DNA from: Sphingobium sp. 66-54
GTDB taxonomy: Bacteria > Pseudomonadota > Alphaproteobacteria > Sphingomonadales > Sphingomonadaceae
Direction: 5' to 3'
NCBI GenBank assembly: GCA_001899715.1
Contig: MKWI01000026.1
Span: 1 to 49,633, forward strand
Length of the DNA: 49,633 nucleotides
The position numbers and the translations under genes were made by a program. Of this stretch, positions 8,502 to 17,867 are shown in pieces (positions within the stretch are counted from its first letter, which is position 1; each line of letters begins with the position of its first letter). Under the pieces are notes generated by a model. That model was not told where the DNA came from and did no database searches. It worked only from the letters and a program-made list of their open reading frames with translations.

Positions 8502-9053
8502 TCACCGCTGATCCGGCCCCAGCGCCGGGTCCAGATCGCGCGGCCGCACGAAGGTGCGCAGCCGCCCTCGCCCCGCGAAATCGCCGGCAAGGTCGCCCCA
8601 TGCGCCAATGTCGAAATCCAGCACCGCCAGCGCGGCGGTGGGGAACTTGATCTCCACCTCGTCGCGCAGCGCGGAGCGCCCGTCGTCCGGCACGCAGGCG
8701 AGGATGAACTCCTCCACCCCCGCGCTGTGCCCGGCGATCAGCAGCCGGTCCGCCGCGCCGCCCGTGTCCGCGATCACCTCGGCGATCATCGGCGCGCTGG
8801 CGAGGTAGAGCCGCATGTCGAACTGCGGCTCGGGGCAGCTTCCATGCGCCTGCGCGAAGCGGTGCAGCGTCTCGACCACCCGCACGGCGGGGGAGGCGAC
8901 GATGCGCTCGGGCGGGGCGATGTTGAGTGCCGCCCAGCGCCCCATCACGGCGGCGGCACGGTCGCCGCGCCCGTTCAGTCCACGATCGAAATCGCGCAGC
9001 GACATGTCGCCCCAATCCGATTTTGCATGCCGCAGAACGATAACCGTTTTCAT
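8502..9053 (-). CDS. SixA-like histidine phosphatase superfamily protein
   Basis: This 183-residue protein begins MKTVIVLRHAKSDWGD, the RHAKS form of the RHG phosphatase motif whose His8-equivalent (RHA) becomes phosphorylated. The second catalytic His is in LLIAGHSAGVEEF. SixA in E. coli dephosphorylates His-phosphotransfer domains or PtsO-type proteins; the true substrate here is unknown. Its ATG overlaps the stop of the upstream helicase gene by four bases, so the two are probably co-expressed. The C-terminal part (RGRLRTFVRPRDL) looks lineage-specific. Confidence 0.87.
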   Translation of the reverse strand: MKTVIVLRHAKSDWGDMSLRDFDRGLNGRGDRAAAVMGRWAALNIAPPERIVASPAVRVVETLHRFAQAHGSCPEPQFDMRLYLASAPMIAEVIADTGGAADRLLIAGHSAGVEEFILACVPDDGRSALRDEVEIKFPTAALAVLDFDIGAWGDLAGDFAGRGRLRTFVRPRDLDPALGPDQR

Positions 9054-11803
9054 GCCTGCCCGCGTATGTCCTCTGCCTGCGACCCGTGCGACGACTCCTG
9101 CCCCAAAACCGCGCCGGAACCAAGGCGCGAGCGCACCGCCGCGATCGCCTCATCCAGCAAAACGCGCCGTACCGGCACATCGGCGGGGAAGGCGGTGAGC
9201 AGCCGGCTCGGCATGGCGGCGGAGAGGATGACGAACTGGCCGGCATCGTCGGCGCGGCGGATCAACCGGCCGAACGCCTGCGCCAGCCGGGCGCGCACCA
9301 GCCGGTCCTCATAGCCGCTCGGGCTCTCGCTGGCGCGCTTGCGGGCGGCGTGCAGAACGGAGGGCTTGGACCAGGGCACGCCCTCCATTACCACCAGCCG
9401 CAGCGAGTCGCCGGGCACGTCGATGCCGTCGCGCAGCGCATCGGTGCCGAGCAAAGAGGCGCGCGGATCGTCGCGGAACATGTCGATGAGCGTTGCCGGG
9501 TCGAGCGGGTCGACATGCTGGGCGTAGAGCGGCAATCCGGCGCGGGCCAGCCGGTCGGCGATGCGCGCCTGCACCGAGCGTAGCCGGCGGATCGCGGTGA
9601 ACAACCCCAGCGTGCCGCCGCCCGCCGCCTCGATCAGCCGGGCATAGGCGCCGGCCAGCGCCGGCAGGTCGCCGCGCTTCAGGTCGGTGACGATCAGCAC
9701 CTCCGCCTGCCGCGCATAGTCGAACGGGCTGGTCACATCCACCCAGCGCGGTGGCGCGTCGAGATGCCCCGCGCCCGAGCGCGCGATGGCGGTCTGCTCG
9801 TCGCCGCCCGCGCGCAGCGTGGCGGAGGTGACGAGCACGCCATGGGCGGGCCGCAGCACCACCTCGGCGAGCGGCCGGGTCGGGTCCAGCCAGTGGCGGT
9901 GCAGGCCGATATCATATTCGTGCCCCTCTACCCGGTCGACCGCCAGCCAGTCGACAAAGGCCGGGTCTGCCGGGCCGCCCACGCGCAGCAGCAGCGCGAT
10001 CCAGCTCATCAGCAGGTCGCAGCGCCAGCCGAGCGCCGAGAGCGCACCGTCGATCCGCGCACGTGCCGGGCCGTCGAGCCAGTCCGGAGCCAGTTCCAGC
10101 ACCGCGACCAGCCGCTTGCTGAGGCGCTGGAGCGGCGCCAGCAGCGCCTCCAGCGCGCGGGCCGCATCGGTCGCCGCGTCGATCAGCGCGCCGTCCGCTT
10201 CGGCGAGATCGACCTCCAGCCCATAGCCGGGATCGGTCTCGCGCCCGTCTCGCTCGGCGCGGGCGTAGACGGTGTCGCGCACCGCGCCGAGCAGCGCCTC
10301 CACCCCGCCCAGCGGCGCGCGCTCGACCACGCGGCGCAGCCAGTCGTCGCCCGGCAGCGCACGCGCCGCTTCGGCCGCATCCTCGATCGCCTCGGCGCCC
10401 TCGCCATCGTAGCTCGCCACATCGGAGAGGCGCGCGGAGAGGCCCCGCCGCCGCCCGCGCCGCGCAGTCTCCGGCCCCAGTACCCAGCGCCGCAGCTCGA
10501 TCGCCTCGCGCCCGGTCAGCGCCGCGCCGAAGGTGGAGTCGGCCGCGTCGAACAGATGGTGCCCCTCGTCGAACACGATCCGCGTCGGCGTGCCCTGCGC
10601 TTCCCGCCCGCGCGCGGCGTTGATCATCACCAGCGCATGGTTGGCGATGACGATGTCCGCCCCCTGGCTCGCCCGCGTCGCCCGCTCGATGAAGCAGGTG
10701 CGGAAATGCGGGCAGCCGGCATAGATGCACTCGCCGCGCCGGTCGGTGAGCGCGGTCGCCCCGGCGCGGCGGAACAGCGCCGGCAGCCAGCCCGGCAGGT
10801 CGCCGCCCACCATGTCGCCGTCGCGCGTGTAAGCCGCCCAGCGCGCCACGAATTGCGCGAGGATGGCCGCGCGTCCGGCAAAGCCGCCTTGCAGCGCGTC
10901 CTCCAGATTGAGCAGGCAGAGGTAATTCTCCCGCCCCTTGCGGATCACGACATGCTTCCGAAACGCCGCGTCGCTCGGATAATGGCGGCGTGTCTCGCGG
11001 TCGAGCTGGCGTTGCAGCGCCTTGGTGTAGGTAGAGATCCACACCGTGCCGCCCGCCTGCTCCGCCCAGAGCGTCGCCGGGGCAAGATAGCCCAGCGTCT
11101 TGCCGATGCCGGTGCCGGCCTCCGCCAGCACGATATTGGGCGACTCGCCCCGCAGGCGTGGCGCGAAGGCCGCCGCCGTTTCGCCCGCGAATACGCGCTG
11201 GCCCTCGCGCGTTTCCGCACCGGCCCCGGTCAGGGCGGCGAGGCGCGCCATCACCTCCGACTCGGCGAGTGTCACCGGGCGCGGCTGCGGGCGCGCCGGC
11301 TGCTCCTCCCACTGCGGCAGGCGGCTGAACAGCCAGCGCTCGGCCCGCGCCGGCTGGGCAATGCGCCCGCGCAGCAGCGGCGTCCAGCTCCAGCGCAGCC
11401 GTTCGAGTTGGCCCAGTCCGGTCCAGGCGCCCTCGCGCTCGGTCCAGTCGGTCCGCTCCGTCCAGGCGAGCATAGCGCGGGCGAGGTCGGGGATCAGCGC
11501 GGCCGCCTGCGCATCGCTCTCCGGCGGCGGCAGGCCCATCGCGCGGGCGAGGCCGGCGACGGTGGGAATCACGAACTGCGCGGGAAAGAGGAAGGCGAAC
11601 AGCTCCAGCAGGTCGAGACCGGAGAGGTCGGCATGGCCCAGCCGCGCGCCCAGCAGCGGCGCGTTGACCATCAGCAGCGGTGTGTCAGCGGCCCGCGCCA
11701 GCGCCTCGCCCCGGCCGAGCGAGGCGAGCGGCCGGCCTTCCTCCGCCAGCCAGATGCCGGCATGGCTGGCGTGCAGCGCGGAGGGGAGGGGAGCAGGCGT
11801 CAC
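9050..11803 (-). CDS. dinG: DinG/XPD-like superfamily 2 DNA helicase
   Basis: The 917-residue protein has Walker A GTGIGKT (230-236) and the DEGH box in VFDEGHHLFDAA. A Cys cluster lies between them (NYLCLLNL, and CIYAGCPHFRTC), as expected for the 4Fe-4S domain of DinG/XPD helicases. Helicase motifs near the end include LLGTDALRDGIDVPG and QAFGRLIRRADD. The first ~150 residues look like a diverged accessory domain and not a clean exonuclease. The start is GTG at 11803. The product likely unwinds R-loops or forked DNA during repair. It overlaps the SixA-like gene downstream by four bases. Confidence 0.9.
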   Translation of the reverse strand: MTPAPLPSALHASHAGIWLAEEGRPLASLGRGEALARAADTPLLMVNAPLLGARLGHADLSGLDLLELFAFLFPAQFVIPTVAGLARAMGLPPPESDAQAAALIPDLARAMLAWTERTDWTEREGAWTGLGQLERLRWSWTPLLRGRIAQPARAERWLFSRLPQWEEQPARPQPRPVTLAESEVMARLAALTGAGAETREGQRVFAGETAAAFAPRLRGESPNIVLAEAGTGIGKTLGYLAPATLWAEQAGGTVWISTYTKALQRQLDRETRRHYPSDAAFRKHVVIRKGRENYLCLLNLEDALQGGFAGRAAILAQFVARWAAYTRDGDMVGGDLPGWLPALFRRAGATALTDRRGECIYAGCPHFRTCFIERATRASQGADIVIANHALVMINAARGREAQGTPTRIVFDEGHHLFDAADSTFGAALTGREAIELRRWVLGPETARRGRRRGLSARLSDVASYDGEGAEAIEDAAEAARALPGDDWLRRVVERAPLGGVEALLGAVRDTVYARAERDGRETDPGYGLEVDLAEADGALIDAATDAARALEALLAPLQRLSKRLVAVLELAPDWLDGPARARIDGALSALGWRCDLLMSWIALLLRVGGPADPAFVDWLAVDRVEGHEYDIGLHRHWLDPTRPLAEVVLRPAHGVLVTSATLRAGGDEQTAIARSGAGHLDAPPRWVDVTSPFDYARQAEVLIVTDLKRGDLPALAGAYARLIEAAGGGTLGLFTAIRRLRSVQARIADRLARAGLPLYAQHVDPLDPATLIDMFRDDPRASLLGTDALRDGIDVPGDSLRLVVMEGVPWSKPSVLHAARKRASESPSGYEDRLVRARLAQAFGRLIRRADDAGQFVILSAAMPSRLLTAFPADVPVRRVLLDEAIAAVRSRLGSGAVLGQESSHGSQAEDIRGQA

Positions 11804-11893
11804 GCCCCCGCCTTAGCGTCCCCTGCGCCGCAGGGGAACGGTTCGTGAACGAAAAACGCCCGTTCAAGGCCCCGAATGGGTCTCAGGCCATGT

Positions 11894-12283
11894 CTAGCCG
11901 GCCCGTCGCCCGAACGACCGCCCGCCTGCCGGCGCGCGGTGGACATGCGGGAAAGGCATCACCGTCCCTCCCGGCATCCGCCCGGCCCGCGCGACTGCCA
12001 GCCGCTCGAACAGCGGCCCATCGGCGAGCGGATAGACGAACTGCACCCCCATCCGGTCCACCTCGGCCCAGCGGCATTGCGCGTAGATGGTCTGTCCCAG
12101 ATAGTCGATCTGGATCCGCGCGCCCGCCTCCAGCGCGCACCCGGTGATGAGCGCCCCCTGCTCGGTAAGGTCGGCAATCGCCGCCTCCATCGATTCGAGC
12201 ACGGTGGTCACGGTCACGGCTATGTCCACGCCTGTCCGTTGCCGCCTCTGTATCTGGCCTTCCTGTATCGCCTGCGTTGCCAT
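11894..12283 (-). CDS. PilZ-domain-like protein
   Basis: The 129-residue product contains RRQRTGVDIAV near the start, corresponding to the RxxxR part of PilZ domains, then IADLTEQGALITGCALEAGARIQI and GVQFVYPL. PilZ domains bind cyclic di-GMP and change partner activity. The second motif (D/NxSxxG) is altered to DLTEQG, so c-di-GMP binding is plausible but not certain. I start at the ATG at 12283 because residues upstream of it in the open frame are unlike a PilZ domain. It is divergent from lysK. Confidence 0.75.
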   Translation of the reverse strand: MATQAIQEGQIQRRQRTGVDIAVTVTTVLESMEAAIADLTEQGALITGCALEAGARIQIDYLGQTIYAQCRWAEVDRMGVQFVYPLADGPLFERLAVARAGRMPGGTVMPFPHVHRAPAGGRSFGRRAG

Positions 12284-12429
12284 GGCTTCGTCCCCAATAT
12301 TCGTCCCTGGTCCGGGATTGCGGGGGCAGTGTCGCGCTATCTGGTAAAATTTCCGGTAACTGCGCTCCGGTGCCGCTGTGCGCACGATCCCCTTCAAACC
12401 GGCGGGATCATGCTCTAGAGGCAGCCCTC

Positions 12430-14028
12430 ATGACGCAGGAACACAGTTCGACCGCCCTTCGCGACGCCGCGATGGTTTCCAAGGCATGGCCCTATGAGGA
12501 GGCGCGCAAGCTGCTCAAGCGCTACCCGCAGGGCAAGGCGGGGGCGCCGGTGCTGTTCGAGACGGGCTACGGCCCCTCGGGCCTGCCGCACATCGGCACG
12601 TTCAACGAGGTGCTGCGCACCACCATGGTCCGCCATGCCTATGAGGAACTGACCGGCGCGCCGACGCGGCTGGTTGCGTTCAGCGACGATATGGACGGGC
12701 TGCGCAAGGTGCCGGACAATGTGCCCAATCAGGAGATGCTGGCTGCCCATCTCGGCAAGCCGCTGACGCAGGTGCCCGATCCGTTCGGCGAGTATGAGAG
12801 CTTCGCCCATCACAACAATGCGATGCTGCGCACCTTCCTCGATCGCTACGGCTTCGATTATGAGTTCGTCTCGTCGACCGAGCAATATCGCGGCGGCCAT
12901 TTCGACGACGCGCTGCGGGGTGTGCTGCGCCACTATCAGGCGATCATGGACATCATGCTGCCGACGCTGCGCAAGGAGCGGCAGGCGACCTATGCGGCGG
13001 TGCTGCCGATCAGCCGCAAGAGCGGCGTCGTGTTGCAGGTCCCGGTCACGGTCGTCGATGCCGAGGCGGGCATCGTCCGCTTCGAGGATGAGGGCGAGAC
13101 GGTCGAGCAGTGCATCCTCTCCGGTGGCGCCAAGCTGCAATGGAAGGTCGACTGGGCGATGCGCTGGGTCGCGCTCGGCGTCGACTATGAGATGGCCGGC
13201 AAGGACCTGATCGACAGCGTCACCCAAAGCTCCCGCATCGCCCGCGCGCTGGGCGGCCGCCCACCTGAGGGCTTTAACTACGAGATGTTCCTCGACGAGA
13301 AGGGCGAGAAGATCAGCAAGTCGAAAGGCAACGGCCTCTCGATCGAGCAATGGCTGACCTACGGCTCGGAGGAGAGCCTGGCCTTCTACATTTATCGCGA
13401 GCCCAAGGCGGCCAAGTCGCTGCACATCGGCGTCATCCCGCGCGCGGTGGACGATTACGAGCAGTTCCGCGGCAATTACGCGGGGCAGGACATCGCCAGG
13501 AAGCTCGGCAACCCCGTCCATCATATTCATGGCGGCGCCGTCCCGGAAGACACGCTGCCGGTGACGTACGGTCTGCTGCTCAACCTCGTCGGTGTGATGG
13601 GCGCGGACGCGACCGAGGCGCAGGTCTGGGCCTATCTGCGCAACTATGCGCCGGATGTGACGGCACAGGATTATCCCCGCCTCGCCGGTCTGGTGCGCAA
13701 CGCGCTGGCCTATAGCCGGGACTTCATCGCCCCCACCCTTCAGCGCCGCGCGCCCGAGGCTCATGAGGCGATGGCGCTGCGCGAGCTGGATGCCCAGCTT
13801 GCCGCCCTGCCGGAGGATGCGACCGCCGAGGAAATCCAGACGCTGGTCTATGAGATCGGCAAGGACCCGCACTACGGCTTCACCCAGCTCCGTGACTGGT
13901 TCAAGGCGCTCTACGAGACGCTGCTTGGCGCCGAGCAGGGGCCGCGCATGGGCAGCTTCATCGCGCTTTACGGCATCGAGAACAGCCGCAAGCTGATCGC
14001 GCAAGCGCTGGATGCCGTACCGGCCTGA
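12430..14028 (+). CDS. lysK: Lysyl-tRNA synthetase, class I
   Basis: The 532-residue enzyme is the class I, archaeal-type LysRS that replaces the class II enzyme in many alphaproteobacteria. The HIGH motif appears as GPSGLPHIGTF (48-58) and KMSKS as KISKSKGN (from residue 294). ETGYGPSGLPHIG and DDMDGLRKVPDN are family signatures. It charges tRNA-Lys in the cytoplasm. The ATG at 12430 is preceded by a 146-base gap shared with the divergent PilZ gene. Confidence 0.96.
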   Translation: MTQEHSSTALRDAAMVSKAWPYEEARKLLKRYPQGKAGAPVLFETGYGPSGLPHIGTFNEVLRTTMVRHAYEELTGAPTRLVAFSDDMDGLRKVPDNVPNQEMLAAHLGKPLTQVPDPFGEYESFAHHNNAMLRTFLDRYGFDYEFVSSTEQYRGGHFDDALRGVLRHYQAIMDIMLPTLRKERQATYAAVLPISRKSGVVLQVPVTVVDAEAGIVRFEDEGETVEQCILSGGAKLQWKVDWAMRWVALGVDYEMAGKDLIDSVTQSSRIARALGGRPPEGFNYEMFLDEKGEKISKSKGNGLSIEQWLTYGSEESLAFYIYREPKAAKSLHIGVIPRAVDDYEQFRGNYAGQDIARKLGNPVHHIHGGAVPEDTLPVTYGLLLNLVGVMGADATEAQVWAYLRNYAPDVTAQDYPRLAGLVRNALAYSRDFIAPTLQRRAPEAHEAMALRELDAQLAALPEDATAEEIQTLVYEIGKDPHYGFTQLRDWFKALYETLLGAEQGPRMGSFIALYGIENSRKLIAQALDAVPA

Positions 14029-14050
14029 GGGGTGCGGATGGGCGCATCGC

Positions 14051-14093
14051 CGTGCTCCTGCGCAGGCAGGAGCCCAGGGCGATAGGGAGCTGC
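14051..14093. repeat. REP-like CTCCTGCGCAGGCAGGAG element
   Basis: A single copy of the family seen at 8074, 15066 and 21571, with the palindromic core CTCCTGCGCAGGCAGGAG followed by CCCAGGGCGATAGGGA. It starts 22 bases after the lysK stop, within a 451-base gap (14029-14479) between convergent genes. A weaker related hairpin around CGCATGCGCGGGAACCCA lies near 14396-14414. Confidence 0.8.
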
Positions 14094-14147
14094 CGTCGGG
14101 ACCGAACGCCGGGCCGCGCGGGTTCGTTGCTGAACCGATAAACAGAA

Positions 14148-14250
14148 AAACCGTTCGCCCTGAGCTGGTCGAAGGGGCTGAACTTCTTCTGTTCGAGCGG
14201 AGCTTGCCGAAAGAAAGACGGCCCTTCGACCAGCTCAGGGCGAACGGTTT
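14148..14250. repeat. 30-base inverted repeat pair, CCTGAGCTGGTCGAAGG family
   Basis: Left arm 14148-14177 and right arm 14221-14250 are inverted copies matching at 29 of 30 positions. The loop of 43 bases contains a weaker internal copy (TGTTCGAGCGGAGCTTG). The pair could fold into a long hairpin at the RNA level and may end transcription from both convergent genes. Confidence 0.85.
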
Positions 14251-14479
14251 TCGCGCGAGCACGTCGGGTCGGTCCGTGGCGGGAAGCCCTGGTCCCCTTC
14301 CCGCACGAGGATGCGGGAAGGGGTGGGGTGAGGCAGCGGGGCCGGGAGGGGTGCCGCCGCCTCGTCAGAATGATCGGCCGCTCACCGTGCGCACCCGCAT
14401 GCGCGGGAACCCACGGCGACAAGGACAAGCGACCGATCCTGGATTCGTCGGGTCATGCTGATGGCTTTTGAGCCCATGC

Positions 14480-14914
14480 TCATGCGCCCGGCCGATGTGG
14501 CTGGAGCTGTGCTGCCTGGATGGCGCCCGCTGCCGCGACGGCCTCCAGAAAGAGATGCCGCGCCGTTTCCGCCGGCAGCATGTCGCGCAGAAGCAGGGCC
14601 GCACCGCTCTCGTCGCCCTGCGTCGCGGCGACGGTGAGATCGCCGAGCAACGCCTCGTCCGGGCTGAGCGCGAGGCAGCAGGGGCGATGGACCAGAAACT
14701 GCTCGGGCCAATTGTGCTGGATGCTCCGCACGATCCGCTCGACCCGCCGCGCCGCCTCCATGCTGCGCAGCCGCACCGCCAGATCGGGCAGTGGGTCGCG
14801 GCCGGCCTGACCGAACAGGATGCACAGCCGCATCGCCATAATCATGTGCATCGCGGTCAGCGGAAAGGCGCGCAAATCCCTGAAAGCAAAGAGGACGGAG
14901 AGGTCTTTGGTCAT
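14480..14914 (-). CDS. Hypothetical protein, DUF6628-like
   Basis: I recognise this 144-residue protein only as similar in look to the sphingomonad DUF6628 family. Features are an N-terminal helix-rich part (LTAMHMIMAMRLCILFG), HRPCCLALSPDEALLGDL in the middle, and helices to the end. The double Cys in the PCC motif is notable. There is no signal peptide and no obvious enzyme motif. Upstream an AT-rich stretch (14950-14985, including TTGAGAACGAATTGCAATAA) may hold the promoter. Confidence 0.6.
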   Translation of the reverse strand: MTKDLSVLFAFRDLRAFPLTAMHMIMAMRLCILFGQAGRDPLPDLAVRLRSMEAARRVERIVRSIQHNWPEQFLVHRPCCLALSPDEALLGDLTVAATQGDESGAALLLRDMLPAETARHLFLEAVAAAGAIQAAQLQPHRPGA

Positions 14915-15065
14915 TGCGTCATCCCGAACCGAGCATCGTCTGGTTCGAGTCGTTATATGCTATTGAGAACGAATTGCAATAATGGTTGAGGACTTTCTGT
15001 CGCTTTCCGCCGGTACAGCGGCGACCCGCGACCTCTGGAGCCGGCAGGACCCTTCATGCGCGACA

Positions 15066-15144
15066 AGTGCTCCTGCGCAGGCAGGAGTTCAGGGCGATAG
15101 GGAACTGCGGTGGGGTCCTGGGCTCCTGCCTGCGCAGAAGCACG
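15066..15144. repeat. Inverted pair of REP-like CTCCTGCGCAGGCAGGAG elements
   Basis: The left copy (15066-15108) and right copy (15113-15144, with CTCCTGCCTGCGCAG) face each other a few bases apart, forming a classic REP doublet. It fills the centre of a 364-base gap (14915-15278) that contains no gene I can support. Confidence 0.85.
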
Positions 15145-15278
15145 AAACCCACCTCACGCAGACGATTTTTTGTCCCCGGAATGCGCTCTTTCAAACCACC
15201 GGATGGAACTGAAAGCAAACGCTTGATCCGCGTCCCATCATAGCGCCCGCCGGCCAGCCCGTCCCGGCCGCCTTCGCC

Positions 15279-17093
15279 TCACCCCGCCTTCTTCGCCGCG
15301 ATCCAGTCGTCGATCTTCTTCTCCAGCACGCTCATCGGCAGCGCGCCGGTCATCAGCACCTGCGCATGGAAGTCGCGCACGTCGAACTTCGCTCCCAACT
15401 CGTCCTGCGCCTTCTTCTTGAGCCGCTGGATGGTCAGCGCGCCGATCTTGTAGGCCAGCGCCTGTCCGGGGATGGCGATGTAGCGCTCCACCTCGGCGGT
15501 GGCGTCGGTCTTCCCCATCGAGCTGTTGTCGAGCATATATTGAATGGCCTGATCGCGGGTCCACCCCTTGGCGTGGATGCCGGTATCGACCACCAGCCGC
15601 ATGGCACGCAGCATCTCGTCGTCGAGATGGCCCATGCGCTGATAGGGGTCCTTGTAGAAGCCGAAATCATAGCCCAGCGTTTCCGCATAGAGCGCCCAGC
15701 CCTCGACATAAGCGGTGTTGCCGCCGAAGCGCATGAAGGCGGGCAGGCTCTCATTCTCCTGCGCGAGGCTGATCTGGAAGTGATGGCCCGGCGCGCCTTC
15801 GTGCAGATAGAGCGTCGTGTTGCCGGGCAGATTGCGTGAGGGCAGGTCGTAGGCGTTGAAATAGAAGACGCCCGGCCGCGATCCGTCCGGCGTGCCGCTC
15901 TCATAGCTGCCGCCCGCCTCATATTTCTCGCGGAATTCGGGGTATGGGCGGATCTCCAGCTTCGTCTTGGGCAGGGTCGAGAACTGACTGGCGACCTTGG
16001 CGTCCACCGCCTTGCCGATCTCGCGGAACTGCTCCGCGAACCCCTCGCGCGAGGTCGGGTGGAACTGCGGGTCGCTGCGGATATGGGCGAAGAATTCGCC
16101 GAGCGTGCCCTTGAAGCCGACTTCCTGGCGGACCTGATCCATCTCCTTGCGGATCCGCGCCACTTCGGACAGGCCCAGCGCATGCACATAGTCGGCCGTC
16201 AGCGGCAACGTGGTCATGTTGCGGATCAGCTCCGCATATAAAATGTCGCCACCTTTCATGCTGCTCAGGCCCACTGCATCGCGCGCGACCGGCAGATATT
16301 CCGTCCTGAGGAAATCGCGCAGCCGCGCTTCGGCGGGGGTGATGCCGTTGGCGATGATATCGCGATAAGCCTCGGTCAGCCGCGCCTTGTCCGCCGCCGA
16401 GAAGCTCGCGGGAAACATCATGACCGGCTGATAGAAAGGCGATTCCTCGATCTTTTGCGAGACCAGCGTATCCAACTGGGCGATGACGTTGGTGATTGTC
16501 AGCCTGGTGTCCACCACGCCCGAAGCCATGCCTTGCCGGAACCGGCCGATCGCCGCATCGAGCAGCGTGATATATTGCCGGTGCCGCTTGAGGTTGTTCT
16601 CATAATCCAGAACCGTCTTGAACGGCGCCGCACCCTTGCCGGAGGCCAGGGTGGGGTAGAAGGTGTGGAAGCCGCTGAAATGGTTGATCGGCCGCACCGC
16701 GGTCAGCGCCAGTATCTCCGGGCGTAGGCCGGAGAGCGCATCCTTCATCTGCCACTCGAACACATCGTAGGCGATCTTGTTCTGGGCGGAGAGCCTGGCG
16801 CGGTCGATCCGGTGCAGGGCCGCCAGATCATGCTCGTCGGCCGCGCGCTCGGCGTTGAAATAGGCGTCGCTGATATAGTCGCCGAGCTGGTCGGCATAGC
16901 GCATGTCGCCCCGGAACAGTGCGTTGAGCGGATTGCGCTTGAGGCTGGCTTCATCCGATGTGGCGAACAGGGCGAACAGCCGCGCGTCCTCGCTCTGCGC
17001 GGCCGTGGCGGAGGCGGGTGCGGGCTGGGCGAAGCAGGGTGCGGCGAAAGAGCCGGCCATTAGCAGGCAGGCGAGGGCGGGGAGGCGGGGCAT
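15279..17093 (-). CDS. DUF885 family protein, predicted secreted metallopeptidase-like
   Basis: The 604-residue protein begins with a signal peptide (MPRLPALACLLMAGSFAAPC, cleavage likely after CFAQ). The DUF885 core is recognisable from LHEGAPGHHFQ near residue 430, which resembles an HExxH-type zinc site, together with NTAYVEGWALYAE and GQALAYKIG. Family members are predicted peptidases with poorly known substrates. The start at 17093 gives a proper signal peptide; the frame remains open to 17213 but that extension is basic and unlike a leader. A Cys near the cleavage site leaves lipidation possible. Confidence 0.88.
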   Translation of the reverse strand: MPRLPALACLLMAGSFAAPCFAQPAPASATAAQSEDARLFALFATSDEASLKRNPLNALFRGDMRYADQLGDYISDAYFNAERAADEHDLAALHRIDRARLSAQNKIAYDVFEWQMKDALSGLRPEILALTAVRPINHFSGFHTFYPTLASGKGAAPFKTVLDYENNLKRHRQYITLLDAAIGRFRQGMASGVVDTRLTITNVIAQLDTLVSQKIEESPFYQPVMMFPASFSAADKARLTEAYRDIIANGITPAEARLRDFLRTEYLPVARDAVGLSSMKGGDILYAELIRNMTTLPLTADYVHALGLSEVARIRKEMDQVRQEVGFKGTLGEFFAHIRSDPQFHPTSREGFAEQFREIGKAVDAKVASQFSTLPKTKLEIRPYPEFREKYEAGGSYESGTPDGSRPGVFYFNAYDLPSRNLPGNTTLYLHEGAPGHHFQISLAQENESLPAFMRFGGNTAYVEGWALYAETLGYDFGFYKDPYQRMGHLDDEMLRAMRLVVDTGIHAKGWTRDQAIQYMLDNSSMGKTDATAEVERYIAIPGQALAYKIGALTIQRLKKKAQDELGAKFDVRDFHAQVLMTGALPMSVLEKKIDDWIAAKKAG

Positions 17094-17194
17094 GCAAAAG
17101 CCTTTCGAGTGCGGCGGGACTCCCGCCGATCCATAGCCCGTGCCTAACGCGCGCGCTTGTCGTCGGCAATCGCATGGCGCGCCGAAATCCCATG

Positions 17195-17224
17195 AAAAAA
17201 GCCCCCGCCACAACGGGCGGGGGC
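17195..17224 (-). terminator. Rho-independent terminator of the rcnB-like gene
   Basis: On the minus strand a perfect 9-pair GC stem (GCCCCCGCC paired with GGCGGGGGC) with a six-base loop is followed by six T. It lies 24 bases after the stop of the gene at 17248-17685. Confidence 0.9.
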
Positions 17225-17247
17225 TTCGGGGGATGGTATCCCGTGGT

Positions 17248-17685
17248 TCAACGGAAGGCGTTGTAGATCACCTTCACCACGCGGCCGGTGCGGGTGTTCA
17301 CCAGCAGCGCGTCGTCATAATGGCGCACCCAGCGCTGGTTGGCGCCCGGCCGGCTCCAGTGGAAGCGCTGATAATCGCGCACCGCATACTGGTTGCCGTA
17401 GTAGACCGGCTGGATGCGCGCGCCCGCGGTGAAGCGCTTGTAGCGGAACGGTGCGGAGCGCCACGGATGGGCGCGGTTATAGGCGCGCACGTCCCGGCGA
17501 TAGTCCTGCCGGGCGTCCCGCACGTCCTGCCGCGCATCGCGCACGTCGCGCCGGGCATCCCGCACGTCGCGCTGGGCCGAGCGGATGTCCTGACGGTCAT
17601 GGTGCGGTCCGCCCGCCGGCTGCGCCATGGCGGTGGCGGGAACGAGGACCAGTGCGGCCAGGCTGGCGAGCATTAATGTCTTCAT
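17248..17685 (-). CDS. RcnB family periplasmic protein
   Basis: This 145-residue protein has a signal peptide (MKTLMLASLAALVLVPATAM). Four or more heptads of the type DVRDARR/Q follow (about 36-62), a charged helix. The RcnB core is at the end: RFTAGARIQPVYYG, YAVRDYQRFHWSRP and RWVRHYDDALLVNTRTGRVVKV. E. coli RcnB affects nickel/cobalt homeostasis in the periplasm; sphingomonads have many paralogues whose roles are not established. It has its own terminator. Confidence 0.85.
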   Translation of the reverse strand: MKTLMLASLAALVLVPATAMAQPAGGPHHDRQDIRSAQRDVRDARRDVRDARQDVRDARQDYRRDVRAYNRAHPWRSAPFRYKRFTAGARIQPVYYGNQYAVRDYQRFHWSRPGANQRWVRHYDDALLVNTRTGRVVKVIYNAFR

Positions 17686-17867
17686 GGCGATTCACTCCTG
17701 CATGTGCCGGGCGGGGCGGGGTTGCCGCGTAGGAGACCGGATCTTCCGCCGTCGCCCGACAATGCCTTTGTGCAGGAGTCGCGCTGAATGGCGCGCGAAT
17801 GTGCCCGTCAGTTTTCAGTCATAAATGTCGCGATTTGTCGTCGGCGCGGCAGGGTGGATCCGCCGGT

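Noticed and set aside
9764..11848. Plus-strand 694-codon frame opposite the DinG-like gene
   Set aside because: Antisense of a gene with Walker A, DEGH and Cys cluster; no motif in the shadow.
12415..14262. 615-codon minus-strand frame opposite lysK
   Set aside because: Antisense shadow of a clear class I LysRS; composition has no protein-like domain.
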